64,000 nucleotides of DNA. Source: CAYMZZ01 sp046297935. GTDB taxonomy: Bacteria > Bacteroidota > Bacteroidia > Chitinophagales > Chitinophagaceae. Positions within the stretch are counted from its first letter, which is position 1, and every line of letters starts with the position of its first letter. Shown here piece by piece: positions 27,819 to 36,165 of this stretch. Under the pieces are notes generated by a model. It saw only the letters and a program-made list of their open reading frames with translations. It did not search any database and was not told the origin of the DNA. The stretch covers positions 73,851 to 137,850 of the forward strand of contig JBKBHA010000010.1 of the NCBI GenBank assembly GCA_046297935.1, written 5' to 3'. The position numbers were made by a program, and so were the translations under genes.

Positions 27819-27905
27819 TCAGGCCTGCACGGAAATGATACCATAAGCCTGGCGACGACGTCGCATCCATTTGCGGAATTGGTAAATGAGGAAAAGTGTG
27901 ATCAT
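27819..27905 (-). CDS. Possible 28-residue basic membrane peptide
   Basis: The ATG overlaps the stop of the MtfA-type gene (ATGA), and the frame runs 28 codons before TGA. The product MITLFLIYQF then RKWMRRRRQAYG has a short hydrophobic start and a strongly basic centre. The overlap and the amphipathic make-up favour a real small gene; no homologue is known to me and chance cannot be excluded. Confidence 0.3.
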   Translation of the reverse strand: MITLFLIYQFRKWMRRRRQAYGIISVQA

Positions 27906-28684
27906 GGTTCGGATTTAAATAGTTTTTGATGGGTAGACGGATCCTGATTGAGTACGCGGCAAAGTGCTTCGTACAGGTCGGGCATATTGTCGCGCAAGCC
28001 AACCGGATTTTCAAAAAATGCTTCTACGCTTACTGCCCAAAACTCGTGAACGTTGGTAAATGCATAGCTGCGCAAATAACTCTGCCGCTTCGTAATTACG
28101 TCAGCAAAAATGCGCCCTGTTTTGCTTGAAAATTTTTCGTAGTTCAGGCGAAAGTGCATATCCGAATTGTACTGCGCCAGGAAATTATTGTGCAACAAGG
28201 CATGGGCCATTTCGTGCACAGCCACATTAATATTGTCGAACGTGTTGGAATAGCCGTATAAAAAATGTTTCCACGACAGATAAATACCATCGGGCCCAAC
28301 ATGACCTATATATAGTTCGTCATCGCTCTCCATGTGGTAAGCGTCGGCCAGGATGTAAATATTCCTGAAATAAGAAAGCAGGTAATTTTTTAATCCAAAT
28401 GTTACCTGCACCGCCGAGGCACTAACCAGAATTTCATAGTCATCCGAACCTTCCATACCAATGAAATGAAAGCTCTTTTGCGCTCGAAAATTGACCACAC
28501 GTTGTACAAAACGCTTTTTGGAAATACCGGGAAGTTCATTGAAGTAAGTGAATACACTTCCTATGATGGTTGCATACCTTTCGTACATTACATCGTCTAC
28601 CAGCAGCTCAACACTGCCTTGCGCAGGACGGGGAGAATTACCCTGCACGAAAAACCTGTTCAGTTTTCGTAGAAATGAATGCAT
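27902..28684 (-). CDS. mtfA: MtfA-type zinc peptidase
   Basis: Product of 260 residues from the ATG at 28684. A further in-frame ATG at 28732 exists, but a -7-like TACATTTA lies between them (28702-28709), favouring the shorter form. The core NVAVHEMAHALLHNNF carries HExxH (His157, Glu158, His161), and NVHEFWAVSVEAFFENP supplies the downstream Glu ligand region. MtfA (Mlc titration factor A) is a cytosolic metallopeptidase; in enterobacteria it responds to Mlc and glucose uptake, a role unlikely to carry over as Mlc is not evident here. Confidence 0.85.
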   Translation of the reverse strand: MHSFLRKLNRFFVQGNSPRPAQGSVELLVDDVMYERYATIIGSVFTYFNELPGISKKRFVQRVVNFRAQKSFHFIGMEGSDDYEILVSASAVQVTFGLKNYLLSYFRNIYILADAYHMESDDELYIGHVGPDGIYLSWKHFLYGYSNTFDNINVAVHEMAHALLHNNFLAQYNSDMHFRLNYEKFSSKTGRIFADVITKRQSYLRSYAFTNVHEFWAVSVEAFFENPVGLRDNMPDLYEALCRVLNQDPSTHQKLFKSEP

Positions 28685-29052
28685 AGCGTACGGTTCGGGT
28701 ATAAATGTAGACAACGATCCGGGCATTTGCAAGCATCCTCACGCATTCTCGCTTAGTAAAACTACGATAACACGAATGAAACAGCTACAAATCAACCTAA
28801 TGCCCTTCGCTACAAATTGTGGCTTTTTACAGAAAAACACCGGAGCATGCTGGCAAACCTCCCAAACGGGGTGGCGGAGGAATGGCTTTGCAACCCTGGT
28901 CTTGCATCTTTTAAACGAATTTTGTATAATATCTAGTGCTCAATGACCGCTATTTAATCGGCAGGAACTCCACTTATAATCTCCCAATATCCGTACCATC
29001 AACCCGCGCGATTACTAGCAGACGCCTATCTTTGCAACTCATTTAAAGCAAT
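28685..29052. other. Divergent intergenic region, little seen
   Basis: About 370 bp between mtfA and aspS. Apart from the aspS promoter at its right end and the -7-like box for mtfA at 28702-28709, nothing is recognised. A 56-codon frame from an ATG near 28776 has no recognisable features and is probably chance. Confidence 0.45.
29027..29034 (+). promoter_or_regulatory. -7 promoter box of aspS
   Basis: TATCTTTG, an exact TAnnTTTG match, 18 nt before the ATG at 29053. No -33 TTG at the usual distance. Confidence 0.5.
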
Positions 29053-30891
29053 ATGTTTAGGACGCATACCTGTGGTGAATTACGCCTCGCAAACGTGAAT
29101 CAGGAAGTTACGCTGGCCGGATGGGTTCAGGCCGTTCGCAAATTCGGATCGATCAGCTTTGTAGACCTTCGCGACCGTTACGGCATTACACAGCTCTACT
29201 TTCGCGAAAACCTCAATGAGGCGTTGGAAGCCAACCCCTTAGGCCGTGAGTTCGTGCTGCAGGTAACCGGAACCATCACCGAACGCACGAATAAGAACCC
29301 GAATATTCCAACCGGCGATATCGAACTTACCGTTTCGTCCTTTACCATATTGAACCGCTCCGCGGTTCCGCCTTTTACCATACAGGACGATACCGACGGA
29401 GGCGACGATCTGCGCATGAAATACCGTTATCTGGATCTCCGCCGACAGGTTGTGCGCAAAAACCTGGAGCTTCGATACGCGGTCAACCGTGCAGCGCGCA
29501 ATTACCTGCACGAACAGGGGTTTATGGACATTGAAACTCCTTTTTTAATTAAGAGTACCCCGGAGGGCGCTCGCGATTTTGTAGTGCCGTCACGTATGAA
29601 TCCGGGCCAGTTTTATGCTCTGCCACAATCGCCCCAAACCTTTAAACAATTGCTGATGGTGAGCGGCTACGACCGATACTATCAGATTGTAAAATGTTTC
29701 CGCGACGAAGACCTTAGGGCCGACCGGCAGCCCGAGTTCACACAAATCGATTGCGAAATGGCATTTGTGGAGCAGGAAGATATTCTCACCATGTTTGAAG
29801 GAATGGTCCGCCATATTTTCAAAGCTGTAAAAAATGTCGATTACAGCGAATCTATCGAACGGATGAGCTGGGAAGAAGCAATGTGGACCTACGGAAACGA
29901 TAAACCAGATATCCGCTTCGGCATGAAGTTGCTCAACATCAAAAAGCCCGGACATGTTTTCAAAGACCGGACCGACCAATCGGGCCTCGTCAGTGATGCC
30001 GGGTTTGTTGTTTTCGACAGCGCTGAAACAGTGTTGGCAATCGCAGTACCAGGTTGTAGCGAGTATACGCGAAAACAGACAGATGAACTTACAGACTGGG
30101 TGAAGCGACCGCAGATTGGCATGAAAGGCCTGGCCTTTATTAAGGTGAACACCGATGGCAGCTACAAAAGTAGCATGGACAAATTCTTCTCAGAGGAGAA
30201 ATTGAAAGCCATTGCCGATGCTGCCGGCGCAAAAGCAGGTGATCTGGTGCTGTTACTCGCTGGAGCGGAAGAACGTACTCGCAAAGCAATGAGTGAGCTG
30301 CGACTGGAGATGGGTCGCCGACTCGGCCTGAGAAAGGAAAACGAGTTCAAACTTCTTTGGGTGCTCGACTTCCCTCTTTTCGAATACGACGAGGAGGGAA
30401 ATCGATGGGTAGCCCGACATCACCCGTTCACCTCACCAAAACCATCCGATATTCCGGCCATGATCGGTAACGATCCACGGATCGCCGATGCCGCACGTTA
30501 TCTTGAACATCCTTACGCATCCATCAAGGCTAATGCCTACGATATGGTGTTGAACGGAAATGAAATTGGTGGTGGTAGCATACGAATTTATCAGCGGGAG
30601 TTGCAGGAAAAAATGTTTGCTGCGCTTGGCATGGATGAAGAAGAACAACAACATAAGTTTGGTTTCCTGCTTGGTGCTTTCGAATATGGCGCACCACCGC
30701 ACGGAGGTATCGCCTTTGGGTTCGATCGTCTTTGTTCAATACTCGGTGGAAGCGAAAGCATCCGCGATTATATCGCTTTCCCAAAAAATAATAGCGGACG
30801 CGATGTAATGTTGGATGCGCCGGCCAGCATTGATCAGGCGCAACTGAATGAACTACAGATTGCACTCAATCCGCCATTGAACGACAAATGA
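29053..30891 (+). CDS. aspS: Aspartyl-tRNA synthetase
   Basis: Product of 612 residues, bacterial type. The N-terminal OB-fold anticodon-binding domain (residues 1-110: VTLAGWVQAVRKFGSISFVD LRD) precedes class II motif 1 (GFMDIETPFLIKSTPEGARD), motif 2 (FRDEDLRADRQPEFTQID), a GAD insertion domain around 300-410, and motif 3 (GGIAFGFDRLCSIL). It charges tRNA-Asp in the cytosol. The stop overlaps the start of the following membrane-protein gene by 4 bp. Confidence 0.97.
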   Translation: MFRTHTCGELRLANVNQEVTLAGWVQAVRKFGSISFVDLRDRYGITQLYFRENLNEALEANPLGREFVLQVTGTITERTNKNPNIPTGDIELTVSSFTILNRSAVPPFTIQDDTDGGDDLRMKYRYLDLRRQVVRKNLELRYAVNRAARNYLHEQGFMDIETPFLIKSTPEGARDFVVPSRMNPGQFYALPQSPQTFKQLLMVSGYDRYYQIVKCFRDEDLRADRQPEFTQIDCEMAFVEQEDILTMFEGMVRHIFKAVKNVDYSESIERMSWEEAMWTYGNDKPDIRFGMKLLNIKKPGHVFKDRTDQSGLVSDAGFVVFDSAETVLAIAVPGCSEYTRKQTDELTDWVKRPQIGMKGLAFIKVNTDGSYKSSMDKFFSEEKLKAIADAAGAKAGDLVLLLAGAEERTRKAMSELRLEMGRRLGLRKENEFKLLWVLDFPLFEYDEEGNRWVARHHPFTSPKPSDIPAMIGNDPRIADAARYLEHPYASIKANAYDMVLNGNEIGGGSIRIYQRELQEKMFAALGMDEEEQQHKFGFLLGAFEYGAPPHGGIAFGFDRLCSILGGSESIRDYIAFPKNNSGRDVMLDAPASIDQAQLNELQIALNPPLNDK

Positions 30892-31382
30892 GTTCAGGCT
30901 GGAAATGGACCATTGCAGGCGAATTCTTAAGCCTGGCGGCCAATCTGTTGATCTTTGTGTTTATAGTTGTCAACATCTTGTCCAGCGAACTCGAACCACA
31001 ATATTTTGAATGGATACTGGTGATCTGTGTTCTTTTCGGAACACTAACCAGCGCTACACGTAGTGTGTTCGCGCAATTCGCCTACCGCCGTTATCCCCGA
31101 CTTGGTTCGATCCCACGAGGCGCAAACATGTTTTTTCAGATCTTCCGGATTTTTGGTACGATTCATCTGCTTTTTGCGGCCGTATTATTGATTGCTTCAG
31201 TACGCGAGGTGTTTCTTATCCCCAACAATATCCCCTCCGCCGTTATAGTACCCTTGTTGCTAATCTTCGCTTTCTTTGCGCTGCACTTGTTGTTGATGAT
31301 TCAACAGTATCGTTTCCCTTCTTATGTCCGCAACAACGAAAAACAAAGAATGAATCGGTTAATCAACGAGCTGGGGGAGTAA
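30888..31382 (+). CDS. Four-span membrane protein, unknown
   Basis: Product of 164 residues starting in an ATGA overlap with aspS. Four membrane segments: SLAANLLIFVFIVVNIL, WILVICVLFGTLTSA, IFGTIHLLFAAVLLIASV, and VIVPLLLIFAFFALHLLLM, with a basic C-terminus (NNEKQRMNRLINELGE). No family is recognised. Gene overlap suggests co-transcription with aspS. Another four-span protein follows after a repeat; the two are not obviously homologous. Confidence 0.7.
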   Translation: MSSGWKWTIAGEFLSLAANLLIFVFIVVNILSSELEPQYFEWILVICVLFGTLTSATRSVFAQFAYRRYPRLGSIPRGANMFFQIFRIFGTIHLLFAAVLLIASVREVFLIPNNIPSAVIVPLLLIFAFFALHLLLMIQQYRFPSYVRNNEKQRMNRLINELGE

Positions 31383-31460
31383 AACCCTGCACCCGGTAAG
31401 TCACACTCCAATTCCCAGCAGCTTTTGCTAAAACCAGCAACTTACTTTAGCTTTAACCCA

Positions 31461-31549
31461 CACCAACAATTCAACAATTCAACAACTAACCAACCCAACA
31501 ACCAAACAACCAAACAACTCAACAACTCAACAACTCAACAATTCAACAT
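31461..31549. repeat. AACAACTC octamer array, copy 1
   Basis: About ten imperfect units of AACAACTC/AACAATTC/CAACCAAA type, purine/C-rich and almost free of G on this strand, filling the gap up to the next start codon. A related array lies at 35093-35210. Unlike the GTGGAAAT family there is no inverted arm. Confidence 0.85.
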
Positions 31550-31555
31550 CCTCCC

Positions 31556-32035
31556 ATGCCTCTTCGCTGGCACCTTTTCCGAATCATTTGCGTACTGCAT
31601 ATCCTTTCTGGTTTGCTGATCAGCTTAACCAGCATGGTCGAGTTTCTGAACCGGGGTGGAATATGGAATCTCATTTACCTGTTGCTGGGAGTATTGATTA
31701 TTGCGCTGGGATCTTTTTCTGTCACCATTCTGAATCGAAATTATCCCGATGAACCAGTGGAAGGTCGAACGAAGAAAGTATACAATCGTCTTTTTTTGTT
31801 GAGTTTTCTGGCTTCGCTTTTTCTCTTTGCTTTGTTTTTTCGAAATCTACAGACCATGCTTGATGCCAGAAAACTGCTCCGAATTAACCTATCCGACCTG
31901 CCATGGCCTTTCTGGTCTGCATTATTGGTGAGTGGCCTTACACTCATCAACCATTTCCTCGTGTTGTGGGGACTTTTCGCTCTACGCCGCGCGCTGCTCT
32001 ATAACTTTTCGCAGAAGAAATTTGAGTTTGAGTGA
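31556..32035 (+). CDS. Four-span membrane protein, unknown
   Basis: Product of 159 residues, starting 6 bp after the octamer array. Membrane segments: FRIICVLHILSGLLISLTSM, NLIYLLLGVLIIALGSFSV, LFLLSFLASLFLFALFF, and FWSALLVSGLTLINHFLVLW. Short basic loops face the cytosol (RTKKVYNR). No family is recognised. A longer frame that starts inside the repeat array is rejected. It converges with the serine protease gene, with 6 bp between stops. Confidence 0.65.
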   Translation: MPLRWHLFRIICVLHILSGLLISLTSMVEFLNRGGIWNLIYLLLGVLIIALGSFSVTILNRNYPDEPVEGRTKKVYNRLFLLSFLASLFLFALFFRNLQTMLDARKLLRINLSDLPWPFWSALLVSGLTLINHFLVLWGLFALRRALLYNFSQKKFEFE

Positions 32036-32041
32036 AGGAGT

Positions 32042-33409
32042 TTATTCGCCCCTGCGCCAGCGGTAATAAATAAAGAGACCGCCGGCAACCAGCAAAATCG
32101 CAAAGATCCGAAACATATAGTGCCTGCTCACTGCCTCGCGGTCGGCGCCGGCATCAATTCGCCTGTGGCATTCATCCAAAAAAATACTCAGTTCCGGATA
32201 ATCGGGGTTCAATCTTTTAACCACTTCAAATCTTCGAAGGGCTTTGCTATAGTATCCTTTATAGAAATAATCCAGCGCCCGGTTATACGAACGCGTGGCA
32301 TCACTGGCCATGGGTACCACATCAACCGAGTCAAGAAACTGCCTGATCATATACCCTGGTATGGAAAAATTGAATCCGCTGGCCAGATTGCTGGCCGCCT
32401 GGTCTATACTGCCAAAAGTGGCCAACCCAACCACCTGGCCGCGATCATTACACACGGGGCTGCCGCTGCTTCCATGGGTGATCATCGCGTCCATTTGAAT
32501 GACTGGCCATCCACCGATCGATTTTTTTATCGCACTAACGAGTCCAGCCGTCAGCGTCGGCTCCATATTCGTTTCGCGGGCCAGATAAAAATTGGATGTA
32601 ACCGGTGCGGGATATCCGTACACCAATACCGGCTCCCCAATGCGTGCCAACGAATCACGACTCAGTTGAAGGGTGGGCATCTGATTTACACTATCGATCT
32701 TCAGTATCGCCACATCTTTCCCCGGCATAGCCTTACCCTTAATTACTACACGAGCCGGGCGACGACGCACAGGTAAATCGATTCCATTGCTGTTGGCTCG
32801 GTATTGCACAAAAATCTCCTTCTTCAGATCGAAAATGATCATCGACGAAACCTGAGCATACAGCACACTGTATGCATTGTTCAACAAATCACGCTGCTCA
32901 TCCGTCAATGTCATTTCCCAGGCCTCTTCAAGGGATCTGATATTGGCATCCGTTACGTCCTGGTAGGTGGTCTGTATAAACTTGCGACGGATAAAGGAGC
33001 TGTCACGATCAATAATATGACAATTGGTTACCAAATAACCGTCCTCCGTAACAAAAAAGCCGGTACCCGCCGCTATGATTCGGTGATTTTGCCTGAAATA
33101 TGCAGTGGTAGCTGAAAAATACCGATTGGGATTATTGGAAAGCGACTTTACTACTATGTCGAGCTTAGCCTCGGCCGGCAGCAAGTTGCCGGTAGCATCC
33201 AGCCGCCTTACGGAGTCGACCAGCTTATCGAAGCGGTCCTGATTGATCTCCACCTTATTAACATATACGGTAGCTGCGAAAACGGTTTGAACCATCGCTA
33301 TTCCGGGCGAATTGCCCGCATAATTCTGTTCTGCCGTTATCGCCTGTGCCCAACCACCGACCGAAAACAGGCAAAGAGAAACGACCAGTGCGGTCCGGGA
33401 GATTTTCAT
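32042..33409 (-). CDS. Secreted trypsin-like serine protease with C-terminal membrane anchor
   Basis: Product of 455 residues from ATG 33409, chosen because MKISRTALVVSLCLFSVGGW is a signal peptide; an upstream in-frame start adds nine residues. The chymotrypsin-fold triad reads: VTNCHIID (His131), GKDVAILKID (Asp232), and THGSSGSPVCNDRG (Ser315 in GSSGSP). Residues about 385-430 form TPR-like helices (YNRALDYFYKGYYSKALRRF). One membrane span (FAILLVAGGLFIYYRW) ends the chain, so the protease is tethered facing the periplasm. No PDZ domain is seen, unlike DegP. Substrate unknown. Confidence 0.87.
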   Translation of the reverse strand: MKISRTALVVSLCLFSVGGWAQAITAEQNYAGNSPGIAMVQTVFAATVYVNKVEINQDRFDKLVDSVRRLDATGNLLPAEAKLDIVVKSLSNNPNRYFSATTAYFRQNHRIIAAGTGFFVTEDGYLVTNCHIIDRDSSFIRRKFIQTTYQDVTDANIRSLEEAWEMTLTDEQRDLLNNAYSVLYAQVSSMIIFDLKKEIFVQYRANSNGIDLPVRRRPARVVIKGKAMPGKDVAILKIDSVNQMPTLQLSRDSLARIGEPVLVYGYPAPVTSNFYLARETNMEPTLTAGLVSAIKKSIGGWPVIQMDAMITHGSSGSPVCNDRGQVVGLATFGSIDQAASNLASGFNFSIPGYMIRQFLDSVDVVPMASDATRSYNRALDYFYKGYYSKALRRFEVVKRLNPDYPELSIFLDECHRRIDAGADREAVSRHYMFRIFAILLVAGGLFIYYRWRRGE

Positions 33410-33573
33410 TTTAGTACATTCCACTAACGCCATCAAAATAATAAAAGCTTTTCAATACCAACGCGATTCCCTGCAAATTTATGCTGCAATTTCCACGGAA
33501 TCGGTATATTCGGGATAACGGTTGCATTCGTCGGTATGGACGGAGCAACCTTTTATTTTTTGATTGACTGCTT

Positions 33574-35022
33574 ATGACCGGACAACAACTTTTTGAGCAA
33601 TACCTTACATATCCTGGCACCTGGGACGAAATGTGCCAGGGCGAGAGCATTCGAAATCAGTACAGCCGCGTATTTGAAGATATTCGTCAGATGCCGACCG
33701 AGTTGCTACAGCAAAAAGTGCAACTGGCCGGAGAGTTGTTCATGAACCAGGGTATCACTTTTACCGTATACAGCGACGATGCCGGTATCGAAAAAATATT
33801 TCCTTTCGACATAATCCCCCGTATACTGACAGGCACTGAGTGGGATCATATTCAAAAAGGTATTACACAGCGCCTGAAAGCCCTCAATCTTTTTCTGAAA
33901 GATATATATAGTGATCAGCAGATATTAAAAGACGGGATCATACCTGCCGAACTTATTGCGAGCTGCCCCCATTTCACCCGGGAGGTTTTTGGTATACAGG
34001 TGCCGCATGATCTGTATGTACACATCTCCGGCATCGACCTGATTCGAGGTCAGGAAGGCACTTTTTATATTCTCGAAGACAATCTGCGTACGCCTTCCGG
34101 TGTGTCTTATATGTTGGAAAATCGCGAAGTTACCAAGCGCATTTTCCCTGGAATGCTCACTTCCAGCAAAGCCAGAATGATCAACAATTATCCGCTGCTC
34201 CTGCACGACATACTGGGTAGTCTGGCACCGCAGCAGTTGAGCAACCCTACCGTGGTATTGTTGACCCCCGGTGTATTCAATTCCGCCTACTTCGAACATA
34301 GCTTCCTCGCTCGCCAGATGGGCATTCCACTTGTTGAAGGGCGTGATCTGCTGGTTGACAACCACAAAGTGTATATGAAAACCACCGCCGGACTGCAGCA
34401 GGTTCACGTAATTTACCGGCGTTTGGATGATGATTTTCTGGACCCGCTGGTATTCCGGCCCGACAGCGCGCTGGGTGTGCCGGGCTTGATGGGGGCATAC
34501 CGAAAAGGCAATGTCGCCATCGTAAATGCAGTGGGAAACGGTGTTGCCGACGACAAAGCCGTTTATGCATACGTGCCGGCGATGATCAGGTACTACCTGA
34601 ACGAAGAAATTATTTTGCCGAACGTTCCCACTTATAGTCTCGAAAATCCGGATGAGCGACAGTATGTGTTTGATCGTCTGGACCAAATGGTTGTTAAACG
34701 CACTAACCAGTCCGGTGGCTATGGCATGCTCATGGGTAATAGTGCATCCGATGAAGAACTTAGCAATATTCGTACTGCCATCAACGAAACTCCGCGGGAG
34801 TTTATCGCACAACCAATTATCAGACTTTCCACTGTTCCCTGTTTCATCGATGGCAAACTTCAACCCCGCCATGTCGATCTTCGGCCTTATGCGCTTTGCG
34901 GCCCTAACGGAATACAGATCGTACCTGGTGGACTGACAAGGGTGGCATTGCGCGATGGCTCGCTGGTGGTAAACTCCTCCCAGGGAGGTGGTAGCAAGGA
35001 TACCTGGGTGGTGGATCTTTGA
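33574..35022 (+). CDS. Circularly permuted ATP-grasp type 2 protein (DUF404/407)
   Basis: Product of 482 residues. Typical landmarks: WDEMCQGESIRNQYSRVFED at the start, FPFDIIPRILTGTEWDHIQK near residue 80, ISGIDLIRG and FYILEDNLRTPSGVSYMLEN near 150-190, and GGYGMLMG plus SQGGGSKDTWV toward the end. The family is an ATP-dependent carboxylate-amine ligase fold. With the alpha-E and transglutaminase genes that follow, it forms a widespread cluster proposed to make and process a peptide-like product; the reaction is not established. Confidence 0.92.
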   Translation: MTGQQLFEQYLTYPGTWDEMCQGESIRNQYSRVFEDIRQMPTELLQQKVQLAGELFMNQGITFTVYSDDAGIEKIFPFDIIPRILTGTEWDHIQKGITQRLKALNLFLKDIYSDQQILKDGIIPAELIASCPHFTREVFGIQVPHDLYVHISGIDLIRGQEGTFYILEDNLRTPSGVSYMLENREVTKRIFPGMLTSSKARMINNYPLLLHDILGSLAPQQLSNPTVVLLTPGVFNSAYFEHSFLARQMGIPLVEGRDLLVDNHKVYMKTTAGLQQVHVIYRRLDDDFLDPLVFRPDSALGVPGLMGAYRKGNVAIVNAVGNGVADDKAVYAYVPAMIRYYLNEEIILPNVPTYSLENPDERQYVFDRLDQMVVKRTNQSGGYGMLMGNSASDEELSNIRTAINETPREFIAQPIIRLSTVPCFIDGKLQPRHVDLRPYALCGPNGIQIVPGGLTRVALRDGSLVVNSSQGGGSKDTWVVDL

Positions 35023-35087
35023 GAAATGTGCAATTGTGCAAGTGTGAAAACCTGCCTGCCGGCAGGCAGATGTGCAAAAGTGTAAAC
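35023..35087. repeat. Octamer repeat element, copy D, with 18-bp palindrome
   Basis: Degenerate GTGCAAAT-like units flank CTGCCTGCCGGCAGGCAG at 35052-35069, a perfect 18-bp palindrome. The same GC-rich module, less perfect, sits in copy A (4438-4453). It begins at the stop of the ATP-grasp gene. Confidence 0.75.
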
Positions 35088-35092
35088 CGGCA

Positions 35093-35210
35093 AATAACTC
35101 AATATCTCAACAACTAAACATCCGAACAACAAAACAACTCAACAACCCAACAACCAAACAACTCAACAACTAAACAACTAAACAACTCAACAACAAAACA
35201 ACTCCACAAC
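35093..35210. repeat. AACAACTC octamer array, copy 2
   Basis: About fourteen imperfect units (AACAACTC, AACAACTA, AACAACCC and CAACCAAA types) filling the gap to the alpha-E start codon. Same family as 31461-31549. It puts a long unstructured C/A-rich leader just before translation of the next gene if transcription comes from upstream. Confidence 0.85.
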
Positions 35211-35214
35211 TCCC

Positions 35215-36156
35215 ATGCTTAGCCGCATCGCCGACTCTCTTTTTTGGCTTTCACGATATATGGAGCGTACCGACTGTTTGACACGAATGGTTCGGACCCA
35301 TTATATTCTCGCCTTTGACGCGGGGAGCCATTCCACTTTTGAATGGCATGATATGGCTCGGCTGTTTGCATCGCCGCTCACCGACGATAGCCGACAAAAA
35401 GCCGAACAATCTGAAACAGTACTGCCCTTTCTGATCGCCGAGGTTGCCAACTTCAACTCAGCGAAAGTGCTTATCTCGAGAGCCCGTGAAAATGCCAGAG
35501 GGGTGCAGGATAATATCACGAAGGAAGTATGGGAACAGGTGAACCAGCTTTATCACCTGGTAAATCAGCCTGGCCTAAACAATTCGCTGGCGGGGCCTCG
35601 TGCGCTTGAAATATTAGACCAGTTGGAACAACACAACACTCTTTTTTATGGCGTAACCGACAGCACCATGCCACGGGGACTTGGCTGGAATTTTATGAAC
35701 CTTGGCAAGTATATCGAGCGCAGTCTGTTGACAATTGATGTACTGCAGGCTCATTTTGCAAAAATCGACTACAGGTTGGAACCGAGCCAGGACCTGCTAT
35801 ATTGGAAGCATCTATTATATTCTCTATCCGGCTACGAGTTATACCTGAAGAAGTACACCCGCGGATTACATAACCTGAACGTGATTGACCATACTGTCTT
35901 CAACCAGGACTTTCCACGCTCAGTTGTCTATTCACTGCAGCGGGTTAGGCGCTATTTTGAATATGTGGAACAGGATACGAAAATGGAAGGCAGCATCGCA
36001 CTGCAAAAAAGTTTCGGTCGAACCTGCAGTCGGGTTGAGTTTACCGACACCCAATGGGTGCGCGACCAGGGACTTGCTCCTTTCCTGCAGGATTTGAAAA
36101 CAGACCTTATTGAGTTTTCGAACCAGCTAACCCGCATTTATTTTTCATATGCTTAA
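35215..36156 (+). CDS. Alpha-E domain protein (DUF403)
   Basis: Product of 313 residues, all predicted helical. It opens with the conserved MLSRIADSLFWLSRYMERTD and contains RENARGVQDNITKEVWEQVN near residue 95 and FMNLGKYIERSLLTIDVL near 165, all standard for the family. Alpha-E proteins accompany circularly permuted ATP-grasp and transglutaminase genes; their biochemical role is unknown. The following gene starts 9 bp after its stop. Confidence 0.92.
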   Translation: MLSRIADSLFWLSRYMERTDCLTRMVRTHYILAFDAGSHSTFEWHDMARLFASPLTDDSRQKAEQSETVLPFLIAEVANFNSAKVLISRARENARGVQDNITKEVWEQVNQLYHLVNQPGLNNSLAGPRALEILDQLEQHNTLFYGVTDSTMPRGLGWNFMNLGKYIERSLLTIDVLQAHFAKIDYRLEPSQDLLYWKHLLYSLSGYELYLKKYTRGLHNLNVIDHTVFNQDFPRSVVYSLQRVRRYFEYVEQDTKMEGSIALQKSFGRTCSRVEFTDTQWVRDQGLAPFLQDLKTDLIEFSNQLTRIYFSYA

Positions 36157-36165
36157 CTTCGATTG

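Noticed and set aside
28776..28946. 56-codon frame between mtfA and aspS
   Set aside because: No signal peptide, family or promoter; coding bias unclear.
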